Origin: Pyricularia pennisetigena
Taxonomy: Eukaryota > Ascomycota > Sordariomycetes > Magnaporthales > Pyriculariaceae
Assembly: GCF_004337985.1 (NCBI RefSeq)
Contig: NW_021940921.1
Location: 1,319,758-1,383,757 of the forward strand
DNA length: 64,000 bases
Direction: 5' to 3'
The notes under the pieces were generated by a model. The model made no database searches and was not told the origin of the DNA. It was given only the letters and a program-made list of their open reading frames with translations. The first letter of the stretch is position 1; every line of letters begins with the position of its first letter. The position numbers and the translations under genes were made by a program. Positions 1 to 11,400 of this stretch are shown here, in pieces.

Positions 1-2500
1 TCGACTTTTCTTTTGGTTCAAACTGCTGACGTGGCTGAGAGCCCGCTTCGAACGGCTGAACTGTTATTCCTTTTGCACGAACACCGTGGCGCGCTTGTCT
101 ACACCGGCTACGGTTCGAGCCGCTGACAATACGGAGAACAATCCCTGCAAATGAAACAAAGATGGAAGGGTGGGGAAGCCCAAGTGGGAAAAGCATATCT
201 TGCCCCAGGTTTCTTTTGGCTATTCTATTGCATCTAGAAAGGTTAGCCGCTTACCACCGACCTGGTCTCGGTCCTTGGAACCATCCAAGGCTGACCTCAG
301 AGTATTCTGCAGCCCCCCCCCCCCCCTCTCGCATACGGGCATCAGCGTTGGTGATCCTTTTCGCTTGGGGTAAGATAGTTGTGTATTTTGTACTAATGAG
401 GAATCGTAAGATTCAGGTTAACCCGTAGAATGAGATATCAAATAGTTTCTCCAGGATGGCGAATTGGCGTTGGAGTTTCGGGGCTTGAGGAAGGACTGCC
501 ATGAACCTTTTAGGTAAAGGAAGTAAAGGAAATCTATCGTCGCCGATATTGCTGTCTTGATGAGAAAACATGGACGTAAGCCACACATGTCGCCAGAGCG
601 CCAGCCGTTCATGCGGCCACCTGAAAACTGTTTACCAATCGCATCTTCACAGCGATACATATTATTGAAAACTACCACATTAGTTTATAACGGGTGTTTT
701 AATGGTAGCCTGACGTCATAGTTACAATGTTATTTTCGGCCTCCTGTGCCTGGGAAATAAAAAGAAGAAGACAAAATGTGTTTGCGGATGCATGTCTGCA
801 CTCATCCGATTCGCCAGGCAAGCCTACCCTCCCATGTCTTTTTGCGTCTTGTCTAGCCAGCAACTGAAAAGAAAAGTGTAAAATGCCAAGCGACAAGGGC
901 ACACGAACACTCAAGGTACCTTGACGCCAGAGGTACTTATCCAAGATCTTGGGAATTTCTTGGCCGCCCGCTGGCCACTCGGGGCCCCCAACGCGGTAAC
1001 GGGCCGCGAGCCGAGTTCCGCCCACGACTGACCGAGGGCTGGCAGCAAGCTGAAATAAGCTCATAATATGAAGAGCGGGCATTTGCTTTTTGCTTTTTCT
1101 TTTTGTTTTCCTTATTCAACACTTCGTACTACATAATAGCAGCTCGGTGGCTAAGAATAGCAAGATGAAAATGCTGACTTAGCTCCAGGTCATCCATCCC
1201 GTATCGGGGGTGGGCGTGGCATTTCCACACATGGGCGAGGTGTATGTTTGGATGTGTCGACTTGCCGAGCCCATTTGTCATTTGTTTGTCCGTCAGCTTG
1301 GAAAGAATTGCCGTTCATTGGTGCACAAGAAAATAAAGTTTACTTCCACGCTGTATGGAGCGTCAGGTGAAGGTAGGGAACAAAAAAAAGGGAGGCACTG
1401 GTATGGGGTATGGGGGAGCGGGGTCAGCTATGCTATGCTTGCCAATACTACCCGGCAGCAACCGTTGACTACACACACTAAATATATCCATCCGTTTCGA
1501 TCAGGGAGAGAAGCAATATTGTGGGTCGGGCAATCGACCGATTTGGTCTCCATATGGGCACTCGCGAACAATTCCTTGCCCGATAAAAGGTAGGTTCTTT
1601 TGGGAAATCCAATCAACATTAACTCCCATTTACCTATTCCACAGCGGAAGGATTTTCGGCAAAAAAAATAAAAATAAAAATAAAATAAAAAAGCCTCCTT
1701 CAGCCGTTCGTCATATGCTTCCCCTGCGTTTGAGCGTCGTCGAAACGTTGGCATATTGTTATCAATTTCAGCTATAATAAAAGGAGTTTAAGTTCTTACA
1801 ACCCACCATATGCCGTCCTATATGGTAAACTTTAAATCATTATTTACGATATTGCCTACAGTTAATCCTTTAAACAGTCTGGACAAGAGCGCCTCTTCTC
1901 GCATAATGTCAGTTTCTTTACGGCGTTTGTCGCTGAAACGTGCCATGAAGACCTAGACTTAGACTAGTCCTGTGATCGGTCTGGCGGGGTAGTTTTCCCT
2001 CATTTCTTCAAAGAGGGCCGGTCAGGTCTAAACAACCCCGGGCAAGTGGTCCGGGCCGTGTTTACTGGCCCAGCACCTTCCCCCAGCTGGAGTCGCTGGT
2101 TACCTGCTGCCGGCGCACATCTTAATCCGCCAAGGGATCGTCATAGCGCAGCGAGGCTGACCCGGCTAGGCATGCATTGTGTGGGGACGCCTGGCCGATT
2201 GTGTAATATCCAAGAATCGAGACTTGCATTCCGGGCTCGGCGGCTCCAGCAACCCAAGAGCGTTTCAACTGCAGCTTGTGGCTTGAGAGGCTATACAGCT
2301 CGCTGCTCGCTGCTCCTGTGATATTTTGGGAATAATACCAATATTTGTCGGCCACTGAGTAGCTGAAAGGGGAGCTGAGATTGATGGTGTTTACGAAGAT
2401 CTTTACCTTTTTGGTTCTCGTAAGCTACGGACTTTAGACAAACGAGACAGACGATATTTGAGCTTTGCAACATGAAAAGCCCGCAAAAGAAGAGCTTTTG
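1..2500. other. stretch without recognisable gene
   Basis: I find no open frame here with recognisable protein features, no tRNA and no clear repeat. Longer open frames on both strands have low-complexity or arbitrary composition. A 14-base C run sits near position 311 and an A-rich stretch near 1660-1690. The last part probably holds the upstream region of the hydrophobin gene. Confidence 0.5.
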
Positions 2501-2516
2501 AAAGCCAGAACCTTTG

Positions 2517-2526
2517 TATAAATAAG
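2517..2526 (+). promoter_or_regulatory. TATA box of the hydrophobin gene
   Basis: TATAAATAAG lies 170 bp upstream of the hydrophobin ATG and is followed by a long CT-rich stretch with many CATC and CAGC motifs, typical of a fungal 5' untranslated leader of a strongly expressed gene. Seen in sequence; no expression data. Confidence 0.5.
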
Positions 2527-2694
2527 TCTCCTTTCGCCCCTTCAAGCTTCCATTAACATACTCTTTTTCATCAGCAGCATCCTCTCAGCTTCCCAAGTTT
2601 CCAGCAGCATTCTCTCCATAACACGGCTCTTTCAAAGGACTCTGCCAGACCTGGTCACATAGATCCCCCTTCCAAACACTTCACGTATCGAAAC

Positions 2695-3279
2695 ATGCAG
2701 ATCAAGGCCCTCATCATCGCCCTCTTCGCCGGCATCGCCATGGCCATGCCCACCGACCCGCCCAAGGGCGGCGACGGCAGCACCCCTCCCCCCAGCGGTG
2801 GTGACGGCGGCAGCGGCGGCGGAAAGTACAGCCCATGCCAGGGCAATGGAGCCCTTTACAGCAGTGCCCAGTGTTGTGCCACCGACGTCCTCGGTGTTGC
2901 CGATTTGGACTGCGCCGTTCGTGAGTTTTCCTTTTTCCCGTTCTATTTTTTATCCAGAGTTTGCAGTCACTGTCGATAAGAGGGCAGGACTCTATCTATT
3001 TTTTGCCAATTTATAGTCCTCCCTATTAACATGTCTAATAATCTTACCAGCCCCATCTCTACCGACCTCGGCCAGCAGCTTCACCTCCATTTGCGCCGCG
3101 AAAGGTCAGCGTGCTCGCTGCTGTGTGCTCCCTGTTGTAAGTGTTATTCCAAATTCTTTTCTTCTTTTTTCTTTGGTTTTTTTTTCTCTTTTTTTTTGTA
3201 AAACGCTGACTAATTATTAATCTTCCTTTTACAACAGCTCGGACAGGCTATTCTGTGCCAGGCACCTATCGGCTATTAA
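2695..3279 (+). CDS. class II hydrophobin
   Basis: Small secreted surfactant protein of the class II hydrophobin family (cerato-ulmin/HFB type), which coats aerial hyphae and spores and self-assembles at air-water interfaces. Three exons are supported: 2695-2920, 3051-3136 and 3238-3279, with GTGAGT and GTAAGT donors and ACCAG and ACAG acceptors; phases agree and give about 117 residues. The first 18 residues form a signal peptide (MQIKALIIALFAGIAMA). A Gly/Ser/Pro-rich linker follows, then a hydrophobin core with eight cysteines in the family order C, CC, C, C, CC, C: SPC, QCC, LDC, SIC, RCC and LC. The core ends with APIGY and the stop. The Gly-rich spacer before the first cysteine is longer than in most class II members. 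No disruption is seen. It lies left of the 5S breakpoints, so it would belong to a different segment from the NLR-rich region. Confidence 0.93.
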
Positions 3280-4380
3280 ACCAGCTGTTTTTACAAACCT
3301 GGCTATTATTCCGCTGCTGGATAACTCCTCGAAAAATGCCAAAGTCTTTTCTTTCAAATTAGTTGAGGGAATCGTTTGCGGGAAGCAAATTCCTTTGCTA
3401 AAGCCCAGCTTCTGCTTTCCCCTAAACTTTCATTCCTTTTATTCTCTGGCTACTTGTCACCGAAAGACGCCGTTTTGTTTTAACGCACCTCATCCTTATC
3501 GCAACCTCACACGGGAAACCGGTTGGCCTCGGTTTCTTTTCACGCTCATTATGATGATGATTTACATTTCTTTTTCTTTCCTCATCCACCAGGGTGCTGT
3601 GGACATGTTCCCTTTGTTGAAAGGCGGAAATGGGGGAACTGCGCAGTTGTGTTTCTTGTTATTGGGAGCTGGTTAGGTCCCTTTGGTATAGGAATGCAAA
3701 GAAACCATTTAACGCCAGCTTCGTTGACAATTTCTCCAAACATGTGACAAAGATTGAGCATTAGTTGACCAACATTTTTCTGCGCGACGTCATCTTTGTG
3801 CCTTGAGGCTCAATTACTGAGACAACAACCTTCAACGGATTGTGCGTCCGGCCAATAGAGTTGGTACCTAGCCAATGAAATGGACCCATTTTATACATAT
3901 GTTGAAATTCTCAATAATTGTTTCGATGTGTTTTGAAATTGTGTATTTGTTAATACAACGTAAAGTCCGTTCAAGCTGCAGAGTAAAAACGGACGGTTTT
4001 ATTATAAGTAGCTTTTCTTTTCCAATTTAATAATATTGGCTTTCCTTTGGCATTTATAATATTCCATCACTCTACCTCTTGTGCAAAAACAAATAACCTT
4101 TATGTCTCCAAAAAAAAAACAAGAAAAAAAAAGAATTAATGATATAACCTTTAAAACCCCAACAATTTACGATGAATGGCTATGTAAACGGGGGTTAAAA
4201 CGCATCGTGGCGTTTCGTCGCTAGTTGTAAATAGAAACTCGTGGAATTGCGGGGATTTGTTCTATGAAAAGAAAAACCGAAAAATCAATATTGTTATCCT
4301 AAGATAAAAAAAAAACAAGAAACTCGTGTGCGTTGGCGAAAATACTTGGTAGTGGAGGTGAGTTGACTACCGTAATGATT
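3280..4380. other. AT-rich intergenic stretch
   Basis: This is the hydrophobin 3' region followed by AT-rich DNA with several A runs (around 4110-4130 and 4305-4315). No gene, tRNA or repeat unit is recognised. Confidence 0.4.
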
Positions 4381-4384
4381 CGAT

Positions 4385-4531
4385 GTCCTGGATCTGCTGA
4401 TTGAGTATGGGCTGGGGGTCGACTATATCCCGGAAGGCTGGCTCCATGACAATATGGCCGGGCAAGACGATTGGGGTGCGCCGCTGCATGTTGCTGCTGG
4501 ACCGTCCTTCCATATTTCTACGACGCCTTGA
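4385..4531 (+). pseudogene. ankyrin-repeat relic
   Basis: One reading frame encodes about 48 residues that fit the fungal ankyrin pattern. It contains LLIEYGLGVDYIPEGW, then a DDWG turn and GAPLHVAAG, which is the TPLHxAA helix start of an ankyrin repeat. The frame stops at a TGA at 4529 and has no start codon or further repeats around it, so it is a fragment of a lost ankyrin protein. The parent cannot be told. An A-rich run follows at 4650-4685. Confidence 0.45.
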
Positions 4532-4997
4532 TCCGAAAACGAAGGCCCTAGGTGTTCGAGGAATGCTGCCGTGTAGTTGTTAGTTCGATCCATTATCGCA
4601 TATATGGTCATTTTTCAAAGATGCAGGTCGAATTGTTATTGAGTGTTAAAAAAAAAGAAAAAAAAAAAAAAGAAAAAAAAAACTTTCTCTGTTCTCTCAA
4701 AATTCTTACCACCAAAGACAAGAAATTTTCGAGGGCAGGGTGGTGATCCCAGTGTTGATCATATTTCCACTCTGTACAGCCAAAGCAACATGCAATCAGC
4801 ACTAGTTAACCAATTTCGCATGTGTAAATATGCCAAAAGTCCGATGACAAGGTCCCTCTGCTCGCCTCGAACTGGTTCGTTTTGATGAGTGGAATAAACA
4901 GATATGTCGCCCGGGAGAGAAGGACGCACGCATCAAGACTGAAATTCCGCAAACCCACGTTTGCCACCGCTTCCTTTTTACCCTCCGCTCATGCTAT

Positions 4998-5530
4998 CAT
5001 GGCGTCTGGCTCGAATAGCACTGCCCATGGGCAAGCAATGGCTGAGCAGCCAATACCCTCCTTGTCCAGCGTCTTGGCAACCGATGCATTACCCCAGCCG
5101 AAACCCGCCATCCCAGGCAGCATCCCAGGCAATATTCCTGAATTATCTTCGCACGATGTGCCCATCAATGGAGAAAAGGGGCGCCGACTAATCGGCCCAG
5201 GGTGAGCCCGTCACCAAAGACGACATGTCTGAATCTGACTTGTCAGATGAGAATTTGCTTTTGATTGGGAGGCTTTATCAGCGCAAAGAACCCACGGGCC
5301 ACATTGAGGATGAGGGTGGCTTCAGGTGCTCCGTGCAAACCTTCTACGAAGGCCCTCCCAGATGTTCCTGCTGCAAGAACTGGGTAGAAGACTATGCGGA
5401 CGACCTGCGTGAGACCATCAAAGAAGCGGCCCACGTTGAAGACAGGCGCTCGTCGTCCGTATGGCCAAAAGCTACTCCGAGGGGAATCCTCTAGCTCTCG
5501 ACTCGCTGGTCATCCAAAGTCAGTCNNCCC
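4998..5530 (+). pseudogene. N-terminal relic of a DUF7025/AAA-type fungal ATPase
   Basis: The frame starting at 5225 contains a Cys-rich segment CSCCKNWVEDYADDLRE. After a one-base shift near 5448 comes ALVVRMAKS, then NPLALDSLVIQSQ. These blocks occur in this order in the region before the AAA domain of large fungal ATPases with DUF7025. The rest of the domain and the ATPase are absent. An upstream frame (4998-5205) with a Pro/Ser-rich N-terminus may be the first exon; a GTGAGC donor follows at about 5201. The relic ends at two N and a C run (5526-5544), where the assembly is unreliable. Family assignment is from remembered family features and is moderate. Confidence 0.45.
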
Positions 5531-5544
5531 CCCCCCCCCCCCCC

Positions 5545-7100
5545 GGAGAAGAGGAGGCGAGGAGGAAAGCATTCGGCCAAGGCCAGAAGTTTCAGAGGCT
5601 TCAGGAGATCCACTACTTGGCACCTTTAGGATTTGCTCAATGTCAACCGCGACGGGGGAGGGGCGACCAACGGGTAAGCCTTTGTGGAATCAACGAACTG
5701 CCTCAACATTCGAGTCAATGTTGACTTGTTTAAAAGCTTCAAACCGATTGGCGCATTGTCGTCGATGGCAGTGCGTACTTCAACCAAAGCCCTGAGTGGC
5801 GACCCAAACACCTCCCCTTCAAATTTGCGGTCTCTCCTGTTCAAAATTGATTTGAACGATCAAGAATGTCGAGAAGATGATAGTACATCATCTTCAAACT
5901 CGCTGAGTGGGAGTGAAGACGAGGAGCCCCGAGAAGGGCGGCAAATCAAAAACGTGGTCAAGTTGGCTGCTTTGCTCGCCATTCAGGACTCAGGAGGGGA
6001 ATACAGGGCTAAACACTAACCATATCAGGACAGGAATTGTGGCAACGGGAAAGGCGGGCGCTGACTTTGACTTTGAAGGATTTAATCCAATAAGGTGGCT
6101 CTCGAGGACGTTTTGGAAATTCTGGTAAACTGAAACCATTTCAGGAACAAAACAACTTAAGATGGCTGGAGGATAAAGGAAGGAAACTGTTCAGTTTCTA
6201 GATCCAGACTGCCATTAATTTCAAACAAAAGCTCTGAAAGCTTTTCTTAAAGAATCGCAGATGGCCAGTTTTTTCACGGCTTGCTCGAGGGCCTGATGTA
6301 TGTTTCTGAAAGTGCCTCCGGTTGATAACAGGATTCGCATATATCGCAACTTTCTGGGTTTCATGATACAGAAGGGAAAATAGGGGCTACACCATCACTC
6401 TATCAAGTACCCATTCGTGGTTGGATGGGATGGAATCAGGTGGTAGTCCTCCACCAACTGTAAGGCGGGCGAGCTTGCCTCGGCCCCATGCGGTATTTCA
6501 TACAATGCAACATCTATACACCCGGCCGCATCAGCAATGTGGATCAGGGGATAGTAACCTTGCCAGTATACTCTGGAGACTGAGGCAACTGCCGTGGTTT
6601 TACCAATCATGATCTTCCCCCCAACACCGCTTTCAAATCCGGGCTGCTGCCGGACCCAGGGAGTCAAGACACGATTTCCCACACAAGTGGCTCCGAGGAA
6701 GGTGTATTACTCTCATTCGTACATCAATCAACAGTTGGCTTCAAGAGATTCTCGCCAAAGGCGGACAGTGACGTCACCGACTGCTGCTGCAAAGTCAACA
6801 TGGGCCTCCATTCGTGATATACCGGTGGCGCGGACGGCATTGGCCACAAACTTTCAATCTGAATTATCCATGCGGTGATACAGGCTGTTTGAGAACCGAA
6901 ATATGATCAACTTGACTCCAGCCCGTAGAATCTCAGGTGCAAAACCACTGGTAGTGAGTTGGTAGTCGTAATATTCGCATAAAGGCCATTACCGCTTACC
7001 CGAAAACCATAATTCGGGAATTATGCACTGGTATTTATTTCGGCGGTTGAAACTACAGACTTTATAACAATGATTAAAATACTGCTGTAAATAAACCGCA
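5545..7100. other. degenerate region after the assembly gap
   Basis: After the N/C-run break there are several short open frames, the longest plus-strand one at 5684-6019 with an acidic Ser-rich tail. None has recognisable domains, splice structure or a convincing start. It may hold more debris of the upstream ATPase relic. Nothing else is visible. Confidence 0.3.
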
Positions 7101-7313
7101 ATAGGGCGATTGGAGCACACCTGTTTGGTGTGTATTTTCAATGTCGTAAAGGTCGTCTGGGTTTAGCTGAAAAAAAAAAAAAAAAAAGAAAACGTCGGCG
7201 AAACGGCAAACGCAGGTTTGGCGGGAGCAAAATGGGAACAGAGGCGTCCGTTTTTGGCCGCCCCAATTTCCGTTTCTGGACGACTCGGATTCCAAAATCG
7301 ATCATTTTTCTCC

Positions 7314-7325
7314 TCGTACCGATCT
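7314..7325. mobile_element. right terminus of a left-hand element (inverted end motif)
   Basis: TCGTACCG (7314-7321) is followed after four bases by 5S rRNA sequence beginning AGTGAGGGC. The same 8-bp motif occurs inverted (CGGTACGA, 7929-7936) five bases beyond the matching break in the right-hand 5S copy. I read this as the right end of a mobile element occupying the window to the left. The element's own recombinase is not in view. Confidence 0.4.
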
Positions 7326-7386
7326 AGTGAGGGCCGAACTAGTACTCAGGTGGGTGACCACTGGGGAATCCTTGGTGTTGTATATA
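7326..7386 (+). pseudogene. 5S rRNA, 3' half only
   Basis: The sequence from AGTGAGGGCC through GGTGGGTGACCAC to GGTGTTGTAT matches the 3' half of fungal 5S rRNA and aligns with the full copy at 7567. Its 5' half is replaced by unrelated DNA; the break falls at the AGTGAGGGC stem sequence. It cannot be transcribed as a complete 5S rRNA. Confidence 0.75.
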
Positions 7387-7566
7387 TTTCATTTTTGTCT
7401 CGTGTTTTTTTTTTCGAACGCAATATTTGGGGGTTAAATACAGTTTTATAATATTCCCAAAAAAAAAAGGATTGCTGCATAATTCCGTAACGTGCTATTT
7501 TGCACCAAAGGTTGGGTTTTTTTACCAAATATCAAATTATAATTCTGCTGTACAACGGATTCCGAT

Positions 7567-7685
7567 ACATACGACCATGCCCATTGGAATACACGGGATC
7601 CCGTCCGCTCTCCCCTAGTTAAACCAGTGAGGGCCGAAATAGTACTTAGGTGGGTGACCACTAGGGAATCCTCGGTGTTGTATGT
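7567..7685 (+). rRNA. 5S ribosomal RNA gene (full-length copy)
   Basis: About 119 nt starting ACATACGACC and ending GGTGTTGTATG, followed by a T run that would terminate RNA polymerase III. Both halves of helix I are present (ACATACGA with TGTTGTATG), as are the GGGATCCCGTCCGCTCTCCC block and the GGTGGGTGACCAC block of the internal promoter region. It differs from the usual hypocrealean 5S sequence at several positions (for example TAGTACTTAGG), so it may be a functional divergent copy or a decayed one. Dispersed single 5S genes are normal in these fungi; here it sits between two half copies spaced about 290-300 bp apart, with related spacers. Confidence 0.78.
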
Positions 7686-7855
7686 TTTTAGTTTTTGTTT
7701 TGTATTTTCCTTTCTTTTTTGTTTTTTTTTTTCCGAACGCGATACCTGTGGGTTATGTATAATTTTACAATATTCCCAAAACAAGGATTGCATACAGGGG
7801 ATTGAATTTTTCGCCAAATACCAGACTATAGTGAGACTATACTACCGACACTATC

Positions 7856-7923
7856 ACATACGACCATACCCACTGGAATATACGGGATCCCGTCCGCTCT
7901 CCCCTAGTCAAACCAGTGAGGGC
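7856..7923 (+). pseudogene. 5S rRNA, 5' half only
   Basis: Starts ACATACGACCATACCCACTGG, identical in key parts to the canonical 5S start, and runs through GGGATCCCGTCCGCTCTCCC to CCAGTGAGGGC. The match then breaks off into unrelated DNA carrying the CGGTACGA motif. The break falls at the same 5S position at which the copy at 7326 begins; the two share AGTGAGGGC, as expected for a short target duplication at an integration site. Confidence 0.75.
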
Positions 7924-8270
7924 AGAACCGGTACGAAGTGCCAAGGGAGCAAGTGGGAGCCGCCTCGCGTCCTCAACTGTAGCCAATGGCTGTTCGCCGT
8001 TTCGCGCCCCGCCCCACCCTCCTTTGCGTTCCGTTGTTAAATGCACCTCGCCGCCACCGATCCGTCGCCGTCGTGAGGACTGCATCCCGTTTTCGGGCCA
8101 CGCGCGATTACCATGGCCGTGGCACTTTTGATTTTCTTTGGGGGAGGGCAGCTACGTCCTGCTGCCCTCCCTTTTGAGCAGGGCGAGGACCCCTCGCCAT
8201 CCCTCCCTCCCTTCCTCTGCAACAACCGATTCCATGCCAGGTCACTCCCCAGCGGTGGGCAACAATCACA

Positions 8271-11200
8271 ATGGGAACGCAACGAGCAGTCGGTCTTGCT
8301 GCAAAAACGCGGCCCGTCCAGGCCTACAAAGATGCGGCATTGGATGCGAGGCGTGAGAGAGCGAGGCTCTCAAAGCGCGAGTTCAAGCCGATACCTGATC
8401 GGCCACGCGGGAGCGACAAGTATCGCCAACAACAAAAGCTGGCAATGCAATCGTGGAAAATGTCAATATCCCTTCCCTTCCCTGTTCGACCACTTATCGT
8501 TATACTAATGATGTAATGTTTTGCCGGAGCAGATTCTTCACGCAGGTTTACGAGACAGATCCGGACGACGTCTACCAAGCCGATCCCGACCAGATTTGGC
8601 TTGACCTATGTAACCGCGGGACCGACGCATACAATGGAGCGATTCACTGTTGCCAGCAGTTCCTTAAGGATTACGTTAGGGCTTCTGAGCGACCGGTCGT
8701 GAGCATCGGGCCGGAAGAACGCAGGATTGAACGATCAATAAATAGGGATTTGAGTGTCAGACACTTTTGGGAATCCCTCGTAGTTGCGGCTGATAGAACG
8801 ATCCTTAGCGAAAAGAGGAGGAGTGTTACTAGCAACCCTGATAAATGGACCTTGTCAACTACACAAAGCCACAAGTCACGGGGTTCAGGGCCAGTCTGGC
8901 AGATTTCACACGTATGTCCCATTCCCGTTTCTAGCGGTTCGCTGCTACCATGATTCCGCTCGCTCACACAAATTACGGACAGTGGATTGCCTCTGATTTG
9001 TCGACTGAGCTCGAGCTCACTAAGAAGCAAACATTCGTCAAGGTCGCAGCGACGACCGCCGATATTCTTGTTGTCTTGATGACTCTATGGACTCGTGCGA
9101 ACGATATTCCATGCGACCGCGAGACTCGAGTCGCCTTCCACGCTAGAATTCTATTGGCCTCTATGGGTGGATTCCGCCGTGGAACTCTGGATAAACTGAA
9201 ATACAGTCAAATCAAAATGCATCTCTCCCGGCCTGGAAAAAAGGCCGTCGAAAACATGAGTGTCTTCGGCGACCTTACATTATACTACAACAAACAGCAG
9301 ACAGACAAGATTTGTACCTCGCAGGATGATGTGTATGTTACTGTCCCAAATCCTTTGCTTCCTTTCAGTTCACTCGAGGTTTCCGACAATTAACGCACCT
9401 GTTTAGAATTGAAATAGGCCTGAAAAATACAAATGATCCACTTGTCGACCTGGTGAGAATCGTCGCTGCCCAGGCAATCAAGGACGGCGCTTTCGATCCC
9501 CCGTATCACTCTTGGGAGGATCTCGAAAAGCCTAGGGACGCCGAATATGCCGAACTACATTGGAAAAAAGAAATGTTAGACCGTGAGATCTTTGCACTGT
9601 CTCACGAAACTGAGCGTGCCCTCTGGTATCGTACACTTCTGGTGGCCGGCTATCGTGAACCCATGCGGTTGTACTCCATACGAGTAGGTGCAGGTGCTCG
9701 CCTCGACAGTATGTGTCCAGCCCCAATTGCAATGCCAGTCAAAGCTAATTCGGTTTCCAGAGTCGTTCACTTCGGCGCAGCGCAACTATGTGCTCTCCAA
9801 TTCCAACAAAGTATTCGAGGAATACTACCAGCCGAGGAATTTCGATGGCGACCTTGTTCAAGTCGCATTCGGCGAGCATGCCCGAGGCAATGACGAACTG
9901 TTCAAACGTATGCGGGAGGCCTCTTTTAAACGAAACGAAAATGCCCCAATCTATGTAACCCAAGAAGATCTCGAGTCTTTCCAAAAGCGGGAGGACATCA
10001 GCGAGCTGCGTGCAGAATACGCGAGACTCAAAGAAACTGCGAGGCTTGAAAAGCGCGCGAAGCATGAAGAGGGCAAGTCTGAAATTAATGATAAGTCCGA
10101 GGCTGAAAAGGAGGCGGCTCGTGTACTATCTCACATAAGCAAAACAATTGCAAACCTGTGCGCCAGCACACTCAAGGGGTCTAGAGCTGAGTTTTTCGAG
10201 CGAGTGGACCGCGAAGAGGGGGACAAGGGCAAATTTAAGAGGGATTTGCAAACCTTACATGTCAACCCACAAAAGCCTCGGCACATCGCAGCAGGTAACG
10301 CTGCGGTGAAGATCGGCCAAATCTTGCGTGGAGACATTGTTCGAGGCGACACCTTCAGCAAAGCACTTCTTTCTTTTCTCCAGTGTAAAGATGATGCAAT
10401 TGCGCCATGCCCAGAAGCCGCTCAGGAAGTCCAATCGATAGAGCCAACACTAGCCCAGAAGCCGACTTGTCTTCTATGCGGAAATTCGTTCACACTGCAG
10501 AGAAACCTGATCAGACACACCAAAACTCATTGCTTCCAGCAACCTTTCGACTGCCCCGTATGCAAATGCACTATTAACTCTGCGTCTGACTGGGCCAGAC
10601 ACGTTGTGGATTCCCACGGCACGCAGAACGTTTCACAATCGAAGGCAAAGAAGGCTGCCAATAAGTCACATTTGTTGTCAGCGATTCAACTCGATCAACT
10701 CGATAGTTCAAAACCAACATGTTACATATGTGGCAGTTCGTTTACACGTAGGAAAAATCTGACCCGGCACAACAGAGAGGTTCATCACCACGAAGGACTA
10801 TACGACAAACCCTTTCCCTGCCCCGCATGCAAAGGCCAAGAAAAGGATCACATTATCAACAATGCAATGGAATGGAGCAATCATGTTGAGAAAGTTCACG
10901 GCAAGCTCAACGCCCCAGGACTGCCGGAAAACAAGGACAGCTTCGCCCGGAAGCGGAAAAGAAACGAGCACAGGCTAAAGGGAGGAGACGAGGCAAGTGA
11001 TATCCAACAGGTCATCGGGAAGAAGCGAAAGGTTTCAGACAAGGGCCGACTTGAGATTTACGAGGGAAAGTTGGCCTTATGCCTCTTTTGCAAAATGACA
11101 ATGGCACCTGGGAGGTGCTTTTCCAAGCATCTAGGAAAGAAGCATCGGGGTAGGTTTGAGTCTGAAATTCACTGCCCCAAATGTTTAGAGTCGGATGAAG

Positions 11201-11400
11201 AGGTTGCAATTCTCGGGCGTTATCATTGGAGTCACCATATTGCGGAGGTTCATGGTGGCGACAACGGCGCTCTGCTTGTCGAGGCTGCCGGCGTCTCCGA
11301 AATGACCTGCGTTAAGGATGTCGGTGTCAGTGGCATTGGGGCTTTGCTTGAGCCAAGCATCACGGATACTGTCATATATCCGTTTCTTGGGGATGTCTAA
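8271..11400 (+). CDS. DUF3435 tyrosine recombinase with C2H2 zinc fingers (captain-like)
   Basis: Predicted DNA recombinase of the DUF3435 family, which contains the Starship captains. Exons 8271-8461, 8533-8911, 8983-9330, 9369-9708 and 9761-11400 keep one frame for 965 residues with no stop. Introns 1, 2 and 4 have good signals (intron 1 holds TACTAATG); intron 3 is only 38 nt with a GTGTAT donor, so it could instead be a small indel. Family blocks in order: QIWLDLCNRGTDAYNG, TLWTRANDIPCD, GGFRRGTL (box I Arg), RTLLVAGYREPMRLYSIR (box II, YxxR in place of HxxR), then RNYVLSN...FEEYYQP with the candidate nucleophile Tyr. The C-terminal half has three pairs of C2H2 fingers (for example CLLCGNSF...H, CYICGSSF...H, CLFCKMTM...H) and basic nuclear-localisation-like stretches (RKRKRNE, KKRKV). 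The start at 8271 has a good context (CACAATGG). It is the first gene inside the broken 5S copy. Confidence 0.85.

Noticed and set aside
2122..2355. Overlapping short open frames upstream of the hydrophobin gene
   Set aside because: No domain, start context or intron signals; they overlap the promoter region.
8784..8996. Separate small ORFs overlapping recombinase introns
   Set aside because: They are alternate frames across exon-intron borders of the DUF3435 gene.
9331..9368. Frameshift in the recombinase at 9331-9368
   Set aside because: A 38-nt intron (GTGTAT...TTCAG) restores the frame into FTRGFRQLTHL. It is short, so the point is not fully settled, but an intact gene is the simpler reading.
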